A DNA stretch of 64,000 nucleotides from an uncultured Solobacterium sp. (lineage in GTDB: Bacteria; Bacillota_I; Bacilli_A; Erysipelotrichales; Erysipelotrichaceae), in assembly GCA_938039295.1 (NCBI GenBank), contig CALHUY010000052.1, positions 1 to 64,000 of the forward strand. The letters are read 5' to 3'. Shown one piece after another: positions 43,009 through 52,529 of the stretch. The position numbers and the translations under genes are program-made. The first letter of the stretch is position 1. Each line of letters starts with the position of its first letter. The notes under the pieces are model-generated. The model worked only from the letters and a program-made list of their open reading frames with translations. It had not been told where the DNA came from and searched no databases.

Positions 43009-44999
43009 GCGATAAATTAGAGCAGGTAACTGAAGTATCTGAAAATAGTGAACTTGTATTAGGACAAGAAATGGATATGAAAGTTACACATACTTATAAC
43101 GACTCTGATATTCAGGTCTTAGATGGCTTGGAAGCTGTACGTAAAAGACCAGGTATGTATATCGCATCAACTTCTTCAAAAGGTTTACATCACCTTGTTT
43201 GGGAAATTGTTGATAATGGTATTGATGAAGCTATGGCGGGTTATGCTTCAACAGTTACTGTAACTGTTGATAAAGACAATATTATTAGTGTTGAAGATGA
43301 TGGTCGTGGTATGCCTACAGGTATTAATGAAAAGACAGGTAAGTCTACAATTGAGACAATTTTTACTGTCTTGCACGCTGGTGGTAAATTCGGCGGTGGT
43401 GCTTATAAAGTATCAGGTGGTTTACATGGTGTAGGTGCGTCTGTTGTTAATGCTTTAAGTAGTTGGTTAGAAGTAACTGTATTTCATGATGGAAAAGAAT
43501 ATTTTATTCGTTTTGAAAATGGTGGTCATCCAGTAGAAAATCTTGTAGAAAAGGGAACATGTCCTACTGATAAGCATGGCTCTACAGTACGTTTCAAAGC
43601 TGATCCAACAATCTTTACTGAAACAGTTGTATATGAACATGAAATCTTACGTGATCGTTTACGTCAATTAGCATTCTTAAATAAGGGTATTTGTTTGAAG
43701 TTTAATGATTTACGTGAAGAAGATGAATCAAAGCGTCATTATGTATTTAAGTTTGATGGTGGTCTAAAACAATATATTGAATTCTTAAATCGTAATCGTG
43801 ATGTTGTAAATCATGAAATTATTTATAGTGAAGGTTATGAAAATAATATTCAAGTAGAAGTTGCTTGTCAGTATAACGATGGCTACAATCCTAATATTTA
43901 TACTTTCTGTAATAACATCAACACAGGTGAAGGTGGTACACATGAAGAAGGTTTCCGTCTTGCCTTAAACCGCGTTATCAATAAATATGCTCGTGAAATT
44001 GGTTTCTTAAAGGAGAAGGATGATAATCTAACGACAGATGACTGTCGTGAAGGTTTAACAGCTGTTATTAGTGTGAAACATCCAGATCCTCAGTACGAAG
44101 GACAAACAAAGACAAAATTAGGTAACTCTGAAGTACGTAAGATTGTTTCTGATATCTTTGGTACACAATTAGAGCGTTATCTGATGGAAAATCCTGATGA
44201 GGCAAAGGTTATCCTTGAAAAGGTTGCCTTAGCTTCACAAGCACGTATGGCGGCTAAGAAGGCTCGTGAATTAACAAGAAGAAAGAGTGCTTTAGAAGTT
44301 AGTCCACTTCCTGGTAAGTTAGCAGATTGCTCATCTAAGGATGCGTCTATCTGTGAAATCTATATCGTCGAGGGACAGTCAGCCGGCGGTTCCGCAAAAC
44401 AAGGAAGAGATTCACACTTCCAGGCAATTCTACCGTTAAGAGGTAAGATACTTAACGTAGAAAAGGCTAGACAGTCTCGTATTTATGAAAATGCAGAAAT
44501 TCGTTCCATGATTACTGCATTTGGATGTGGTGTTAGTGATGAAATTGATCTTGAGAAGTTACGTTATCACAAGATTGTTATCATGACCGATGCCGACGTT
44601 GATGGTGCACATATTCGTACATTATTATTAACATTCTTCTATCGTTATTTACGTCCTTTATTGGAACAGGGTTATATCTATATTGCACAACCACCTCTCT
44701 ATAAGATTCAAAAGGGTCAGACTGTTCGTTATGCATATACAGATAGTCAATTAGAAGATGTAAAACGTGAACTGGGTGATCGTCTCAGTATTCAACGTTA
44801 TAAGGGATTAGGTGAAATGAATCCTGAACAGTTGTGGGAAACAACAATGGATCCTAAGAATCGTACATTGATTCGAGTTACAGTAGGTGATGCGGAAGCA
44901 GCTGACTATAACTTTACAATGTTGATGGGTGAAGAAGTTGAACCTCGTAAGAACTTTATTGTAGAAAACGCACACTTTGCGGAAAACTTGGATTTCTAA
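43005..44999 (+). CDS. gyrB: DNA gyrase subunit B
   Basis: A 664-residue GHKL ATPase subunit. Motifs include [36 protein letters not shown], the Toprim [14 protein letters not shown] and [12 protein letters not shown], and the C-terminal [17 protein letters not shown]. GyrB drives ATP-dependent negative supercoiling with GyrA. The start gives about 30 extra residues before the typical [20 protein letters not shown] region, and overlaps recF by four bases. Confidence 0.98.
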   Translation: MSDKLEQVTEVSENSELVLGQEMDMKVTHTYNDSDIQVLDGLEAVRKRPGMYIASTSSKGLHHLVWEIVDNGIDEAMAGYASTVTVTVDKDNIISVEDDGRGMPTGINEKTGKSTIETIFTVLHAGGKFGGGAYKVSGGLHGVGASVVNALSSWLEVTVFHDGKEYFIRFENGGHPVENLVEKGTCPTDKHGSTVRFKADPTIFTETVVYEHEILRDRLRQLAFLNKGICLKFNDLREEDESKRHYVFKFDGGLKQYIEFLNRNRDVVNHEIIYSEGYENNIQVEVACQYNDGYNPNIYTFCNNINTGEGGTHEEGFRLALNRVINKYAREIGFLKEKDDNLTTDDCREGLTAVISVKHPDPQYEGQTKTKLGNSEVRKIVSDIFGTQLERYLMENPDEAKVILEKVALASQARMAAKKARELTRRKSALEVSPLPGKLADCSSKDASICEIYIVEGQSAGGSAKQGRDSHFQAILPLRGKILNVEKARQSRIYENAEIRSMITAFGCGVSDEIDLEKLRYHKIVIMTDADVDGAHIRTLLLTFFYRYLRPLLEQGYIYIAQPPLYKIQKGQTVRYAYTDSQLEDVKRELGDRLSIQRYKGLGEMNPEQLWETTMDPKNRTLIRVTVGDAEAADYNFTMLMGEEVEPRKNFIVENAHFAENLDF

Positions 45000-45017
45000 G
45001 AAAGGAGATAAATTACA

Positions 45018-47600
45018 ATGGCTTTAGATGATTTTATGGAATTTGACGAAAGTAATTTTGATCCTGGACATATTACAGAAACAGAATTAACAAAAGAAAT
45101 TCGTCGTGACTTCTTGGAGTATTCGATGTCAGTTATCGTATCACGTGCATTACCAGATGTACGTGATGGTTTAAAACCTGTACAGAGAAGAATTCTTTAC
45201 TCCATGCATGAGATGAACATCGGTCCTGACAAGGCATATCGTAAGAGTGCACGTATTGTCGGTGATACGATGGGTAAATATCACCCTCATGGTGACTCTT
45301 CTATCTATGGTGCGTTAGTTTATTTAGCACAACCATGGAATATGAGAACTGTATTGGTTGATGGACATGGTAACTTTGGTTCTATGGATGGTGATGATCC
45401 AGCTGCGATGCGTTATACCGAAGCACGTATGTCTAAGATTGCGGTAGAAATGTTACGTGATCTTGAAAAAGATACAGTTGATATGGTTGATAACTATGAT
45501 GGTCAAGAAAAAGAACCTACAGTTTTACCATCACGTTATCCAAACTTAATCGTAAATGGTTCTTCTGGTATTGCGGTAGGTATGGCAACCAATGTTGCAC
45601 CACATAACTTAGGAGAAACAATTGATGGAATTTTTGCGGTTATGGATAACCCAGAAATTACAGCGACTGAATTAATGAACTACATGAAGGGTCCTGACTT
45701 TCCTACAGGTGCGTATATCTTAGGTAGATCGGGTATTCGCCAAGCATTTGAAACTGGTCGTGGATCAGTCATCATGCGTGCTAAGACAAAGATTGAAGAA
45801 ATGCCAAATGGCAAATCTCGTATCGTAGTCTATGAATTACCTTACATGGTAAATAAAGCTAGCTTGGTAGAAAGAATTGCGACTTTAGTTAGAGATAAAG
45901 TAATTGAAGGTATTACTGACTTACGTGATGAATCTAATATGGATGGTATCCGTGTTGTAATTGAATTACGTAAGGATATCCAACCAGATGTCATGTTAAA
46001 TCAGTTATATCGTTCTACACCTCTACAATCTAACTTTGGTGTAAACAATGTTGTATTATTCAATGGTGTTCCTCGCCAAGCGAGTATGATTGACCTTCTA
46101 AAGGGTTATATTGCATTCCAGGATGAAGTAATCGTACGTCGTACACAGTTTGATTTAAAGAAAGCGCAAGATCGTGCACATATTTTAGAAGGTTTACGTA
46201 TTGCAGTTGATAATCTAGATGCGATTATTCATACAATTCGTGATTCACGTGATCCTAATGAAGCGATGCCACGTTTGATGGAAGGCTTTGGATTAGATGA
46301 AATTCAAGCCAAGGCAATCTTAGACATGCAGTTTAGAAGACTAACAGGTCTTGAACGTGAAAAGATTGAAAATGAATATCAAGATCTATTGATTAAGATT
46401 GCTGACTTCCAGGATATTCTTTCTAATCATGCACGAGTATTACAAATCATTCGTGATGAATTGAGTGAAGTGAAGGCGAAGTTTAATGATCCACGACGTA
46501 GTGAGATTATCGACGCAATCGCTGATGTAGAAGATGAAGACTTGATTCCAGTTGAAAATATCATTATTACGTTATCTTCAAACGGATATATTAAGCGTTT
46601 AACAACAGATACTTATCATGTACAAAACCGTGGTGGTAAGGGTATCAAGGGTATGGAACTCCATAAGGATGACATTATTGATCAGTTTATCAGTATGTCT
46701 ACACATGACCACTTATTAGTATTTACAGATAAGGGTAAGGTATATCGTATTAAGGGATATAACGTGCCTGAATTCAGTAGAACAAGTAAGGGCATTCCTG
46801 CTATCAACTTAATCAGTATGGATAAGACTGAAAATATTCGTGCTCTTGTACCATATAGCAAGGAGCATGATTCTAAGTTCTTATTCTTCGTTACAAAACA
46901 GGGTATTATCAAACGTACTACATTTGATGAATATGAAAATATTAATAAGAATGGTAAGATTGCGATTAAGTTAAATGAAGATGATGAACTTGCATTTGTA
47001 AGAAGTACAGATGGTAATGCGGAAATTATTATTGCAGGTTCAAATGGTAAGGCTGTTCGCTTCCTTGAAAACACAGTTCGTCCTCTAGGACGTACAGCAC
47101 GTGGTGTGAAGGGATTCAACGTTGATGGTGGTTATGTCATCGGACTAGCTACAAATCTTGAAGGTGAATATATCTTAACAATTACAGAAAATGGATTTGG
47201 TAAGAAGTCATCCTTAGAGGATTATCGTATGACACGTCGTGGTGCACGTGGTGTTAAGACGGTTAATGTTACAGAGAAGTCAGGTAAGCTTGTATGTATG
47301 CGTGCTGTAAGAGGCGATGAAGACTGCATGATTATGACTGCTGGTGGTATTGTAATCCGTATTTCTCTAAACCAGGTATCTGTATATAGTCGTTCTGCAC
47401 AAGGTGTGAAGGTTATTAATGTGAAGGATGATATTGTTTCATCTGTTGCAATCCTTGAACCTGAGGAAGATTCAGAAGTTGTAGACATCTCTCATAATGA
47501 AGTGTTAGATGAAGGTGTTTTTGAAGAAACAGCAGAGGATGAAGAAGATATCATCGAAAATGATGAGGAAGAAGTAACAGATTCTGATTCAGAAGAATAA
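45018..47600 (+). CDS. gyrA: DNA gyrase subunit A
   Basis: An 860-residue breakage-reunion subunit. The region [24 protein letters not shown] (here [13 protein letters not shown]) and the active-site Tyr in [12 protein letters not shown] are present. The C-terminal beta-propeller contains the GyrA-box variant near [10 protein letters not shown]. The last ~45 residues form a strongly acidic tail ([10 protein letters not shown]... to [10 protein letters not shown]), longer than in B. subtilis. GGAGAT supports the start. A terminator follows, and a convergent gene for a very basic protein. Confidence 0.98.
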   Translation: MALDDFMEFDESNFDPGHITETELTKEIRRDFLEYSMSVIVSRALPDVRDGLKPVQRRILYSMHEMNIGPDKAYRKSARIVGDTMGKYHPHGDSSIYGALVYLAQPWNMRTVLVDGHGNFGSMDGDDPAAMRYTEARMSKIAVEMLRDLEKDTVDMVDNYDGQEKEPTVLPSRYPNLIVNGSSGIAVGMATNVAPHNLGETIDGIFAVMDNPEITATELMNYMKGPDFPTGAYILGRSGIRQAFETGRGSVIMRAKTKIEEMPNGKSRIVVYELPYMVNKASLVERIATLVRDKVIEGITDLRDESNMDGIRVVIELRKDIQPDVMLNQLYRSTPLQSNFGVNNVVLFNGVPRQASMIDLLKGYIAFQDEVIVRRTQFDLKKAQDRAHILEGLRIAVDNLDAIIHTIRDSRDPNEAMPRLMEGFGLDEIQAKAILDMQFRRLTGLEREKIENEYQDLLIKIADFQDILSNHARVLQIIRDELSEVKAKFNDPRRSEIIDAIADVEDEDLIPVENIIITLSSNGYIKRLTTDTYHVQNRGGKGIKGMELHKDDIIDQFISMSTHDHLLVFTDKGKVYRIKGYNVPEFSRTSKGIPAINLISMDKTENIRALVPYSKEHDSKFLFFVTKQGIIKRTTFDEYENINKNGKIAIKLNEDDELAFVRSTDGNAEIIIAGSNGKAVRFLENTVRPLGRTARGVKGFNVDGGYVIGLATNLEGEYILTITENGFGKKSSLEDYRMTRRGARGVKTVNVTEKSGKLVCMRAVRGDEDCMIMTAGGIVIRISLNQVSVYSRSAQGVKVINVKDDIVSSVAILEPEEDSEVVDISHNEVLDEGVFEETAEDEEDIIENDEEEVTDSDSEE

Positions 47601-47606
47601 AAAATG

Positions 47607-47637
47607 AGACAGGGTGTATAAAGCACTCTGTCTTTTC
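47607..47637 (+). terminator. Terminator after gyrA
   Basis: AGACAGGGTG and CACTCTGTCT pair with one G-T pair, followed by TTTT. Confidence 0.8.
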
Positions 47638-47648
47638 TATCTGAATAT

Positions 47649-47681
47649 AAAAAAACTTCCGTAGCGAAATGCAGAAGTTTT
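47649..47681 (-). terminator. Terminator of the H1-like gene
   Basis: On the minus strand AAAACTTC and GAAGTTTT pair across 14 bases and lead into a T run. Confidence 0.7.
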
Positions 47682-47690
47682 ATTTAGAGA

Positions 47691-48128
47691 TTACTTTTTC
47701 TTAGTAGTCTTCTTAGCTGGTTTAGCAGCTTTCTTTGTTACTGGTGCTTTTTTTGTTGATTTCTTTGTAGTTACTGGCTTTGCAACTGTCTTTTTAGTAA
47801 CTTTCTTTGCAGCAGGTTTAGCAACTGTCTTCTTAGCTACTGGTTTTGCGACTTTCTTAGCCGGAGTAGTTTTCTTGGCAACTTTCTTTTCAGCCTTCAC
47901 TGGAGCCTTCTTTGTTACTTTCTTTGTGGCAGTCTTCTTTCCATTCTTTTCCATATCTGCAAGAATTAGATCACATAAGTAACCCTTTACAGATTCTTTA
48001 GCTTCAAGCCAAGCAATAACTGTTTTCTCAACTTTATTGTTAAAGCGGACTGAGAATGAGCGGTAGTTGTTTCTGTTGTAGTTGTTGTTATACTCTAACT
48101 TCTGTTTGTACTGCGACTTTTTTGCCAT
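47691..48128 (-). CDS. Ribbon-helix-helix-like protein with lysine-rich histone-H1-like tail
   Basis: 145 residues in two parts. Residues 22-60 (RSFSVRFNNKVEKTVIAWLE, then helix ...VKGYLCDLILADMEK) fit a ribbon-helix-helix fold: one strand and two helices. Residues 61-145 are about 41% lysine, with many PAKK, AKKV and TKK repeats and a single acidic residue, like bacterial histone-H1-like proteins. It probably binds DNA as a nucleoid-associated protein; RHH proteins often repress their own genes. The gene is convergent to gyrA and divergent from serS, sharing a -35 element. AAGGAG precedes the ATG. The family assignment is by composition and pattern only. Confidence 0.8.
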   Translation of the reverse strand: MAKKSQYKQKLEYNNNYNRNNYRSFSVRFNNKVEKTVIAWLEAKESVKGYLCDLILADMEKNGKKTATKKVTKKAPVKAEKKVAKKTTPAKKVAKPVAKKTVAKPAAKKVTKKTVAKPVTTKKSTKKAPVTKKAAKPAKKTTKKK

Positions 48129-48175
48129 ACCTATTCTCCTTATTATTAAAACAACTATGTTGTTTAATCACTTTT

Positions 48176-48226
48176 AATATATCACTGTTTTGTAACATTG
48201 ACAAATTTCTATCAAGATGATTAAAT
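48176..48226. promoter_or_regulatory. Divergent promoters with a shared -35 element
   Basis: On +, TTGACA (48198-48203) and TTAAAT (48221-48226) are 17 bp apart and lead to the serS T-box. On -, TTGTCA (48199-48204) and TATATT (48176-48181) are also 17 bp apart and lead to the H1-like gene. The two -35 hexamers overlap by five bases, so polymerase can occupy only one promoter at a time. Confidence 0.65.
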
Positions 48227-48239
48227 AATTTTGTAAAAA

Positions 48240-48459
48240 CGTTGATAGAGAATAGTAGTACAAAAGCATTTACAGAAAGGTAACGGATGATGTGAGTTGC
48301 CATTGTGATGTATGAATCCGCTCTTGAGTGAAACTAATACTTTCCGGTTGTCCCGTTATTGCTAATGAAGTGGTTAAATTGTTTCACGTGAAACAATTTA
48401 ACAAAAAGGGTGGCACCGCGTTGACATCGTCCCTTTGTTGGATGATGCTTTTTTATTTT
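48240..48459 (+). promoter_or_regulatory. T-box riboswitch (tRNA-Ser) upstream of serS
   Basis: The T-box core AGGGTGGCACCGCG lies at 48407-48420. Upstream is a stem I region with GATAGAGAATAGTAGTA and the distal GAATCCGCTCTTGAGTG segment, where TCC (48317-48319) is the likely serine specifier codon. Downstream a terminator stem (48425-48432 with 48440-48447) leads into a T run. Uncharged tRNA-Ser should stabilise the antiterminator and switch serS on. A perfect parS palindrome (48380-48395) is embedded between stem I and the T-box core. Confidence 0.92.
48380..48395. other. parS: parS site 1 (inside the serS T-box leader)
   Basis: TGTTTCACGTGAAACA is a perfect 16-bp palindrome matching the conserved ParB-binding site. 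The palindrome extends to 28 bases (48374-48401). A cognate ParB is encoded at 60716-61609. Confidence 0.93.
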
Positions 48460-48476
48460 TAGAGGAGAGGTAAATT

Positions 48477-49778
48477 ATGATAGATATTAATCTAATTAGA
48501 GAAAATCCAGAACTTGTTAAAGAGAATATCAAGAAGAAGTTCCAAGATGAAAAGTTAGTACTTGTTGATGAAGTATTAAATATGGATGCTGAGTATCGTG
48601 CTGCGAAAACACGTGGAGATACTCTGCGCGGAGAGAGAAATAAGATTTCTAAACAAATTGGTCTCTACATGAGAGATAAGAACATTGAAGCTGCAGAACA
48701 AGCCAAACAATCTGTAAAGGATATGGATGCAGAGCTAGAAAGCTTAGAAGTGAAGGAAGAGAAACTTGCTGAAGAAATCAAGAATAGAATGATGGTTATT
48801 CCTAATATCATTGATCCTTCAGTTCCAATTGGAAAAGATGATTCAGAAAATGTAGAAATCCAAAAATATGGCGAACCAGTCATTCCTTCATTTGAAATTC
48901 CATATCATACAGATATTTTAGAGAAACTTGCTGGTATTGATATTGATAGTGCTGGAAGAACATCTGGTAACGGCTTCTATTACTTACAAGGAGATGTAGC
49001 TAGATTACATTCTTCAATTCTTGCGTATGCTAGAGATTTCATGATCAATAGAGGATTTACTTACTTCATTCCTCCATTCATGATTCATAGTAGCGTTGTA
49101 ACAGGTGTTATGAGTTTTGCAGAAATGCAAAATATGATGTATAAGATTGAAGGTGAAGATTTATACCTAATTGGTACATCTGAACACTCAATGATTGGTC
49201 GTTTCATGGGTCAAATCTTAAAAGAAGAAGATTTACCATACGCTTTAACATCATATAGCCCATGCTTCCGTAAGGAAGTTGGTGCACACGGAATCGAAGA
49301 AAGAGGTCTTTACCGTGTACATCAATTTGAAAAACAAGAAATGGTAGTTGTATGTAAGCCTGAAGACTCTATGGAATGGTATGAGAAGTTATGGCAGAAT
49401 AGCGTAGACTTCTTCCGTTCGTTAGATATTCCTGTAAGAACTTTGGAATGCTGCTCCGGTGACTTAGCAGATCTTAAGGTTAAGAGTTGCGACGTTGAAG
49501 CTTGGTCTCCACGTCAGAAGAAGTACTTTGAAGTTGGAAGCTGCTCTAATTTAGGTGATGCTCAGGCTAGAAGACTTGGAATTCGAATTAAGGGTGAAAA
49601 GGGCAACTACTTTGCACATACATTAAATAATACAGTAGTAGCTCCACCACGTATGCTAATTGCATTTGTTGAAAATAACTTAAATGAAGATGGATCACTC
49701 AATATTCCAGAACCACTCAGACCATATATGGGTGGACAGGACAAGATTGTTCCTCCAACAAAGAAGAAGAGTTTCTAA
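48477..49778 (+). CDS. serS: Seryl-tRNA synthetase
   Basis: A 433-residue class II synthetase. An N-terminal coiled-coil arm (about 28-100) binds the tRNA-Ser long arm. The catalytic core shows motif 2, SPCFRKEVGAHGIEERGLYRVHQFEK-like (here FRKEVGAHG...RGLYRVHQFEK), and motif 3 with the final Arg near the C-terminus (NNTVVAPPRMLIAFVEN). It charges tRNA-Ser and tRNA-Sec types with serine. An AGAGGAGAGG ribosome binding site supports the start. It is controlled by the T-box leader and flanked by two parS sites. Confidence 0.97.
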   Translation: MIDINLIRENPELVKENIKKKFQDEKLVLVDEVLNMDAEYRAAKTRGDTLRGERNKISKQIGLYMRDKNIEAAEQAKQSVKDMDAELESLEVKEEKLAEEIKNRMMVIPNIIDPSVPIGKDDSENVEIQKYGEPVIPSFEIPYHTDILEKLAGIDIDSAGRTSGNGFYYLQGDVARLHSSILAYARDFMINRGFTYFIPPFMIHSSVVTGVMSFAEMQNMMYKIEGEDLYLIGTSEHSMIGRFMGQILKEEDLPYALTSYSPCFRKEVGAHGIEERGLYRVHQFEKQEMVVVCKPEDSMEWYEKLWQNSVDFFRSLDIPVRTLECCSGDLADLKVKSCDVEAWSPRQKKYFEVGSCSNLGDAQARRLGIRIKGEKGNYFAHTLNNTVVAPPRMLIAFVENNLNEDGSLNIPEPLRPYMGGQDKIVPPTKKKSF

Positions 49779-49782
49779 AAAC

Positions 49783-49814
49783 AAAAGGATTGTTTCACGT
49801 GAAACAATCCTTTT
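49783..49814 (+). terminator. serS terminator built on a parS palindrome
   Basis: A perfect 32-base palindrome (AAAAGGAT arm outside the parS core) begins five bases after the serS stop and ends in TTTT. As RNA it folds into a long hairpin; the short T run makes it a moderate terminator. Confidence 0.65.
49791..49806. other. parS: parS site 2 (in the serS terminator)
   Basis: TGTTTCACGTGAAACA is a second exact copy of the 16-bp ParB-binding palindrome, 1.4 kb from site 1. Confidence 0.93.
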
Positions 49815-49825
49815 AAAATACATAC

Positions 49826-49854
49826 TTGGAGAAGTAAGATAAATTTGCTATAAT
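49826..49854 (+). promoter_or_regulatory. ffs promoter
   Basis: TTGGAG (49826-49831) and TATAAT (49849-49854) are 17 bp apart, and TGC before the -10 gives an extended element. The RNA start lies about seven bases downstream. Confidence 0.75.
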
Positions 49855-49860
49855 CATACA

Positions 49861-49937
<77 letters not shown>

Positions 49938-49947
49938 CTTTTATTTT

Positions 49948-50442
49948 ATGAAAACACACGAAGAATACATGGAACTAGCTCTAGAAGAAGCTAGAAAAGC
50001 AGAAGAAATCGATGAAGTTCCTGTGGGATGTGTCATTGTATGTGATGGAGAAGTAATTTCACGTGGGCACAATCTTAAAGAACAACTAAACCAGGCATAT
50101 GCACACGCTGAAATGATAGCTATCCAGAAAGCAGCAGAAGTAAAAGGGAATTGGTGTCTAAATGACTGTGATTTATATGTAACTCTAGAACCATGTATGA
50201 TGTGTACAGGGATTATCAATCTTTCTCGTATAAGATCAGTATATTATGGCACAACAGATCCAAAAGGCGGATGTTTAGAGACAGTAATCGATTTAAAGAA
50301 GATAAATAGACTTAATCATTATCCAAATATAGTCGGAAATATCCTCCAAAAAGAGTGTGCTGAAATACTAACAAATTACTTCCGTAAAAAAAGAGAAATC
50401 ACAAAGGAGAAAAAACAGAAAAATAAAGCCAATATACAGTGA
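49948..50442 (+). CDS. tadA: tRNA-specific adenosine deaminase TadA
   Basis: A 164-residue zinc deaminase that converts A34 to inosine in tRNA-Arg(ACG). The active site HAEMIAIQKA holds the zinc His and the catalytic Glu, and PCMMC provides the two zinc cysteines. I chose the ATG at 49948 (MKTHEEYMELALEEA), which matches the family's N-terminus; a longer frame would run into ffs. No ribosome binding site is visible because the SRP RNA ends just before it; the ATG at 49969 is an alternative. The tail after 150 is lysine-rich. Confidence 0.93.
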   Translation: MKTHEEYMELALEEARKAEEIDEVPVGCVIVCDGEVISRGHNLKEQLNQAYAHAEMIAIQKAAEVKGNWCLNDCDLYVTLEPCMMCTGIINLSRIRSVYYGTTDPKGGCLETVIDLKKINRLNHYPNIVGNILQKECAEILTNYFRKKREITKEKKQKNKANIQ

Positions 50443-50469
50443 ATTCCTACATGTGAATGTAGGAATTTT
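50442..50469 (+). terminator. Hairpin after tadA
   Basis: AATTCCTACA and TGTAGGAATT form a 10-bp stem followed by TTG. TATAAT just downstream (in GTTATAATG) may be the dnaX -10 element. Confidence 0.6.
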
Positions 50470-50498
50470 GTTATAATGAATATACTGGGAGAAAAATA

Positions 50499-52217
50499 AT
50501 GTCAAAGCAAGCGTTATATCAAAAATATCGTTCATCAAACTTCGAAGAAGTAGTAGGACAAGAGTATATAGTTCAATCAATTAAGAATGCTGTACGTGAG
50601 CATAAAGTTGGCCACGCATATCTTTTCTGTGGTCCAAGAGGAACCGGAAAGACTACAATGGCAAGACTTCTGGCAAAAGCAGTAAACTGCGAACATCCAG
50701 AGAAGGCTCCATGTGAAGAATGTGATAACTGTATAGCCGCAAATAGCGGAACACATCCAGATATTATTGAAATTAACGCAGCAAACGAAACTCACGTGGA
50801 AGATATCCGTGATTTGATTGATCGAAGCAAACTTGCACCAATGCAAGGCCATCATAAAGTGTATATTGTGGACGAGGTACATCAGCTATCCAGTGCTGCA
50901 TCTAGCGCATTACTAAAGACATTAGAAGAACCACCAGAAAATGTTATCTTTGTACTAGCTACAACAGATCCACAAAAATTACTACCAACAATTATTTCAA
51001 GATGCCAACGCTTTGACTTTACAAAATTACGTAAAGACCAAATTAAAAATCATCTATTAGATATCGCAAAGAAAGAGAATATCTTCTTAGATGAAGAAGC
51101 AGCCGAAAATATTGCGGTGCTATGTGACGGTGGTATGCGAGATGCCTTAAGTATTATGGATCAATGTGCATCTTATACAAGTGATCATATTACAGCTGAA
51201 GAAGTAGACCATATTTATGGACTAGCATCTATTGAAGAAAAGATAAACTTAATACATTCAATTCATGCAGGAAATTTAGAAGATATCCTAACAAGAATTA
51301 AGAAGTATGAGCACAAAGGTATCGACTTCCAGAAGTTTACAGATGGAATGATAGATATTCTAAAAGATGTCGTTATTTACCATTCTACAAAGAAAGATAC
51401 TTTACTCAAACTTATTACAAAAGAACAAGCAGAATCTTTATCAGAAATATTAAATCAAAAAACATGCATGCATATAATTGAAAAGATGTTTGATTCTAAA
51501 GATAAGTTTAGAATCGCAACATCTTCTGCAAGTTGTTTTGAAGTAATTTGTTTGGGTCTAGCAATTCAGCCTACTATAGAAACTGTGATGGTTGAAAAGC
51601 ATGTAGAAGTTGCCACTAAACCACAAGAAAGTAGTTATGTTGTACCTACAGTAGAACTAAAAGAACCAGAAAAACCTATAGAACAACCAATGGAAATCAA
51701 GGAAGAACAAAAGCCTGTAGAGCCAATAAAGACAAAGGTTTCTACAAGTTCTAACGAACTCTCGGTTGAAGAAATATTAACACTTCTTGTACAATGCAAA
51801 AAAGCAATTAAATTCGAAGATGATGAGAAGTTCAACAAGATTCATAGTTTATTTGATATGGAAAGCAAGAAGTATACATCACTTCTTGAAGAGACAAGAA
51901 TTGTCGCAAGTGGACTTGATTGTGTTGTACTAACTACCGATTCTAAAGTGCTAGCAAATCGAATGAATGAACCAAAGATGAATCAAGAGTTATATCAATT
52001 TGCAAAAGAAACTTTAGGTATTGATAAGATGTTGTATATCGCGACAAATGAAGCAATGAAAGATGCAACACTTAAGTTTATCGAACTAAAGAAATCAGGT
52101 AATCTACCACAGCCAAAATCAATCGTTCGATACACAATTGAAAAGCCACAAGAACTAACAACAGAAGACAAAGTAAAAGCAATTTTCAATCCAGAAATAT
52201 TAGAAATAGAGGAATAA
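50499..52217 (+). CDS. dnaX: DNA polymerase III subunits gamma/tau
   Basis: A 572-residue clamp-loader AAA+ subunit. Walker A is FCGPRGTGKTTMARLLAK, a zinc module CEHPEKAPCEECDNC follows, then DEVHQLSSAASSALLKTLEEPP and the sensor FTKLR. The part after about 360 is a Glu/Lys/Pro-rich linker and a tau-specific domain. It begins the dnaX-ybaB-recR operon. An A6G run at 51798-51804 is not in the phase needed for the E. coli-type frameshift, so a separate gamma form is not predicted from it. Confidence 0.96.
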   Translation: MSKQALYQKYRSSNFEEVVGQEYIVQSIKNAVREHKVGHAYLFCGPRGTGKTTMARLLAKAVNCEHPEKAPCEECDNCIAANSGTHPDIIEINAANETHVEDIRDLIDRSKLAPMQGHHKVYIVDEVHQLSSAASSALLKTLEEPPENVIFVLATTDPQKLLPTIISRCQRFDFTKLRKDQIKNHLLDIAKKENIFLDEEAAENIAVLCDGGMRDALSIMDQCASYTSDHITAEEVDHIYGLASIEEKINLIHSIHAGNLEDILTRIKKYEHKGIDFQKFTDGMIDILKDVVIYHSTKKDTLLKLITKEQAESLSEILNQKTCMHIIEKMFDSKDKFRIATSSASCFEVICLGLAIQPTIETVMVEKHVEVATKPQESSYVVPTVELKEPEKPIEQPMEIKEEQKPVEPIKTKVSTSSNELSVEEILTLLVQCKKAIKFEDDEKFNKIHSLFDMESKKYTSLLEETRIVASGLDCVVLTTDSKVLANRMNEPKMNQELYQFAKETLGIDKMLYIATNEAMKDATLKFIELKKSGNLPQPKSIVRYTIEKPQELTTEDKVKAIFNPEILEIEE

Positions 52218-52220
52218 AAA

Positions 52221-52526
52221 ATGGATATTCAGAAATTAATGGAACAAGCCCGCCAGATGCAAGACAATCTCGGCAAAATTGAAGAAGAACTTAATGCGAC
52301 AGAGTACGAAGGTAAAGCTGGAGGAAATGGTGTTAAGGTTGTTGTAAATGGAAGAAACGAAGTGCAATCTGTAGAAATCGCAGATGATCTTATGTCTGTA
52401 GACAACAAAGAAATGTTACAAGACTTAATTTTAATCGCTGTAAATGAAGCGGTTGAAAAGGCATTCCAAGATAGAGAAAACAAACTTGGTTCTGCCACCA
52501 GCGGATTAAATCTTCCGGGGATGTAA
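52221..52526 (+). CDS. ybaB: YbaB/EbfC family nucleoid-associated protein
   Basis: A 101-residue protein with the family start MDIQKLMEQARQMQDNLGKI and core GNGVKVVVNGRNEVQSVEI, ending SGLNLPGM. Homologues form tweezer-like dimers that bind DNA without strong sequence preference. It lies three bases after dnaX and four before recR, the conserved operon layout. Confidence 0.95.
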   Translation: MDIQKLMEQARQMQDNLGKIEEELNATEYEGKAGGNGVKVVVNGRNEVQSVEIADDLMSVDNKEMLQDLILIAVNEAVEKAFQDRENKLGSATSGLNLPGM

Positions 52527-52529
52527 AGA

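Noticed and set aside
50055..50070. TTTCACGTGGGCAC in tadA as a third parS
   Set aside because: Only one half-site matches; the palindrome is broken after CACGTG.
51798..51804. AAAAAAG run in dnaX as a programmed -1 frameshift giving a gamma subunit
   Set aside because: The reading frame splits it as AAA AAA G, not A AAA AAG, so the E. coli-type slippery phase is missing.
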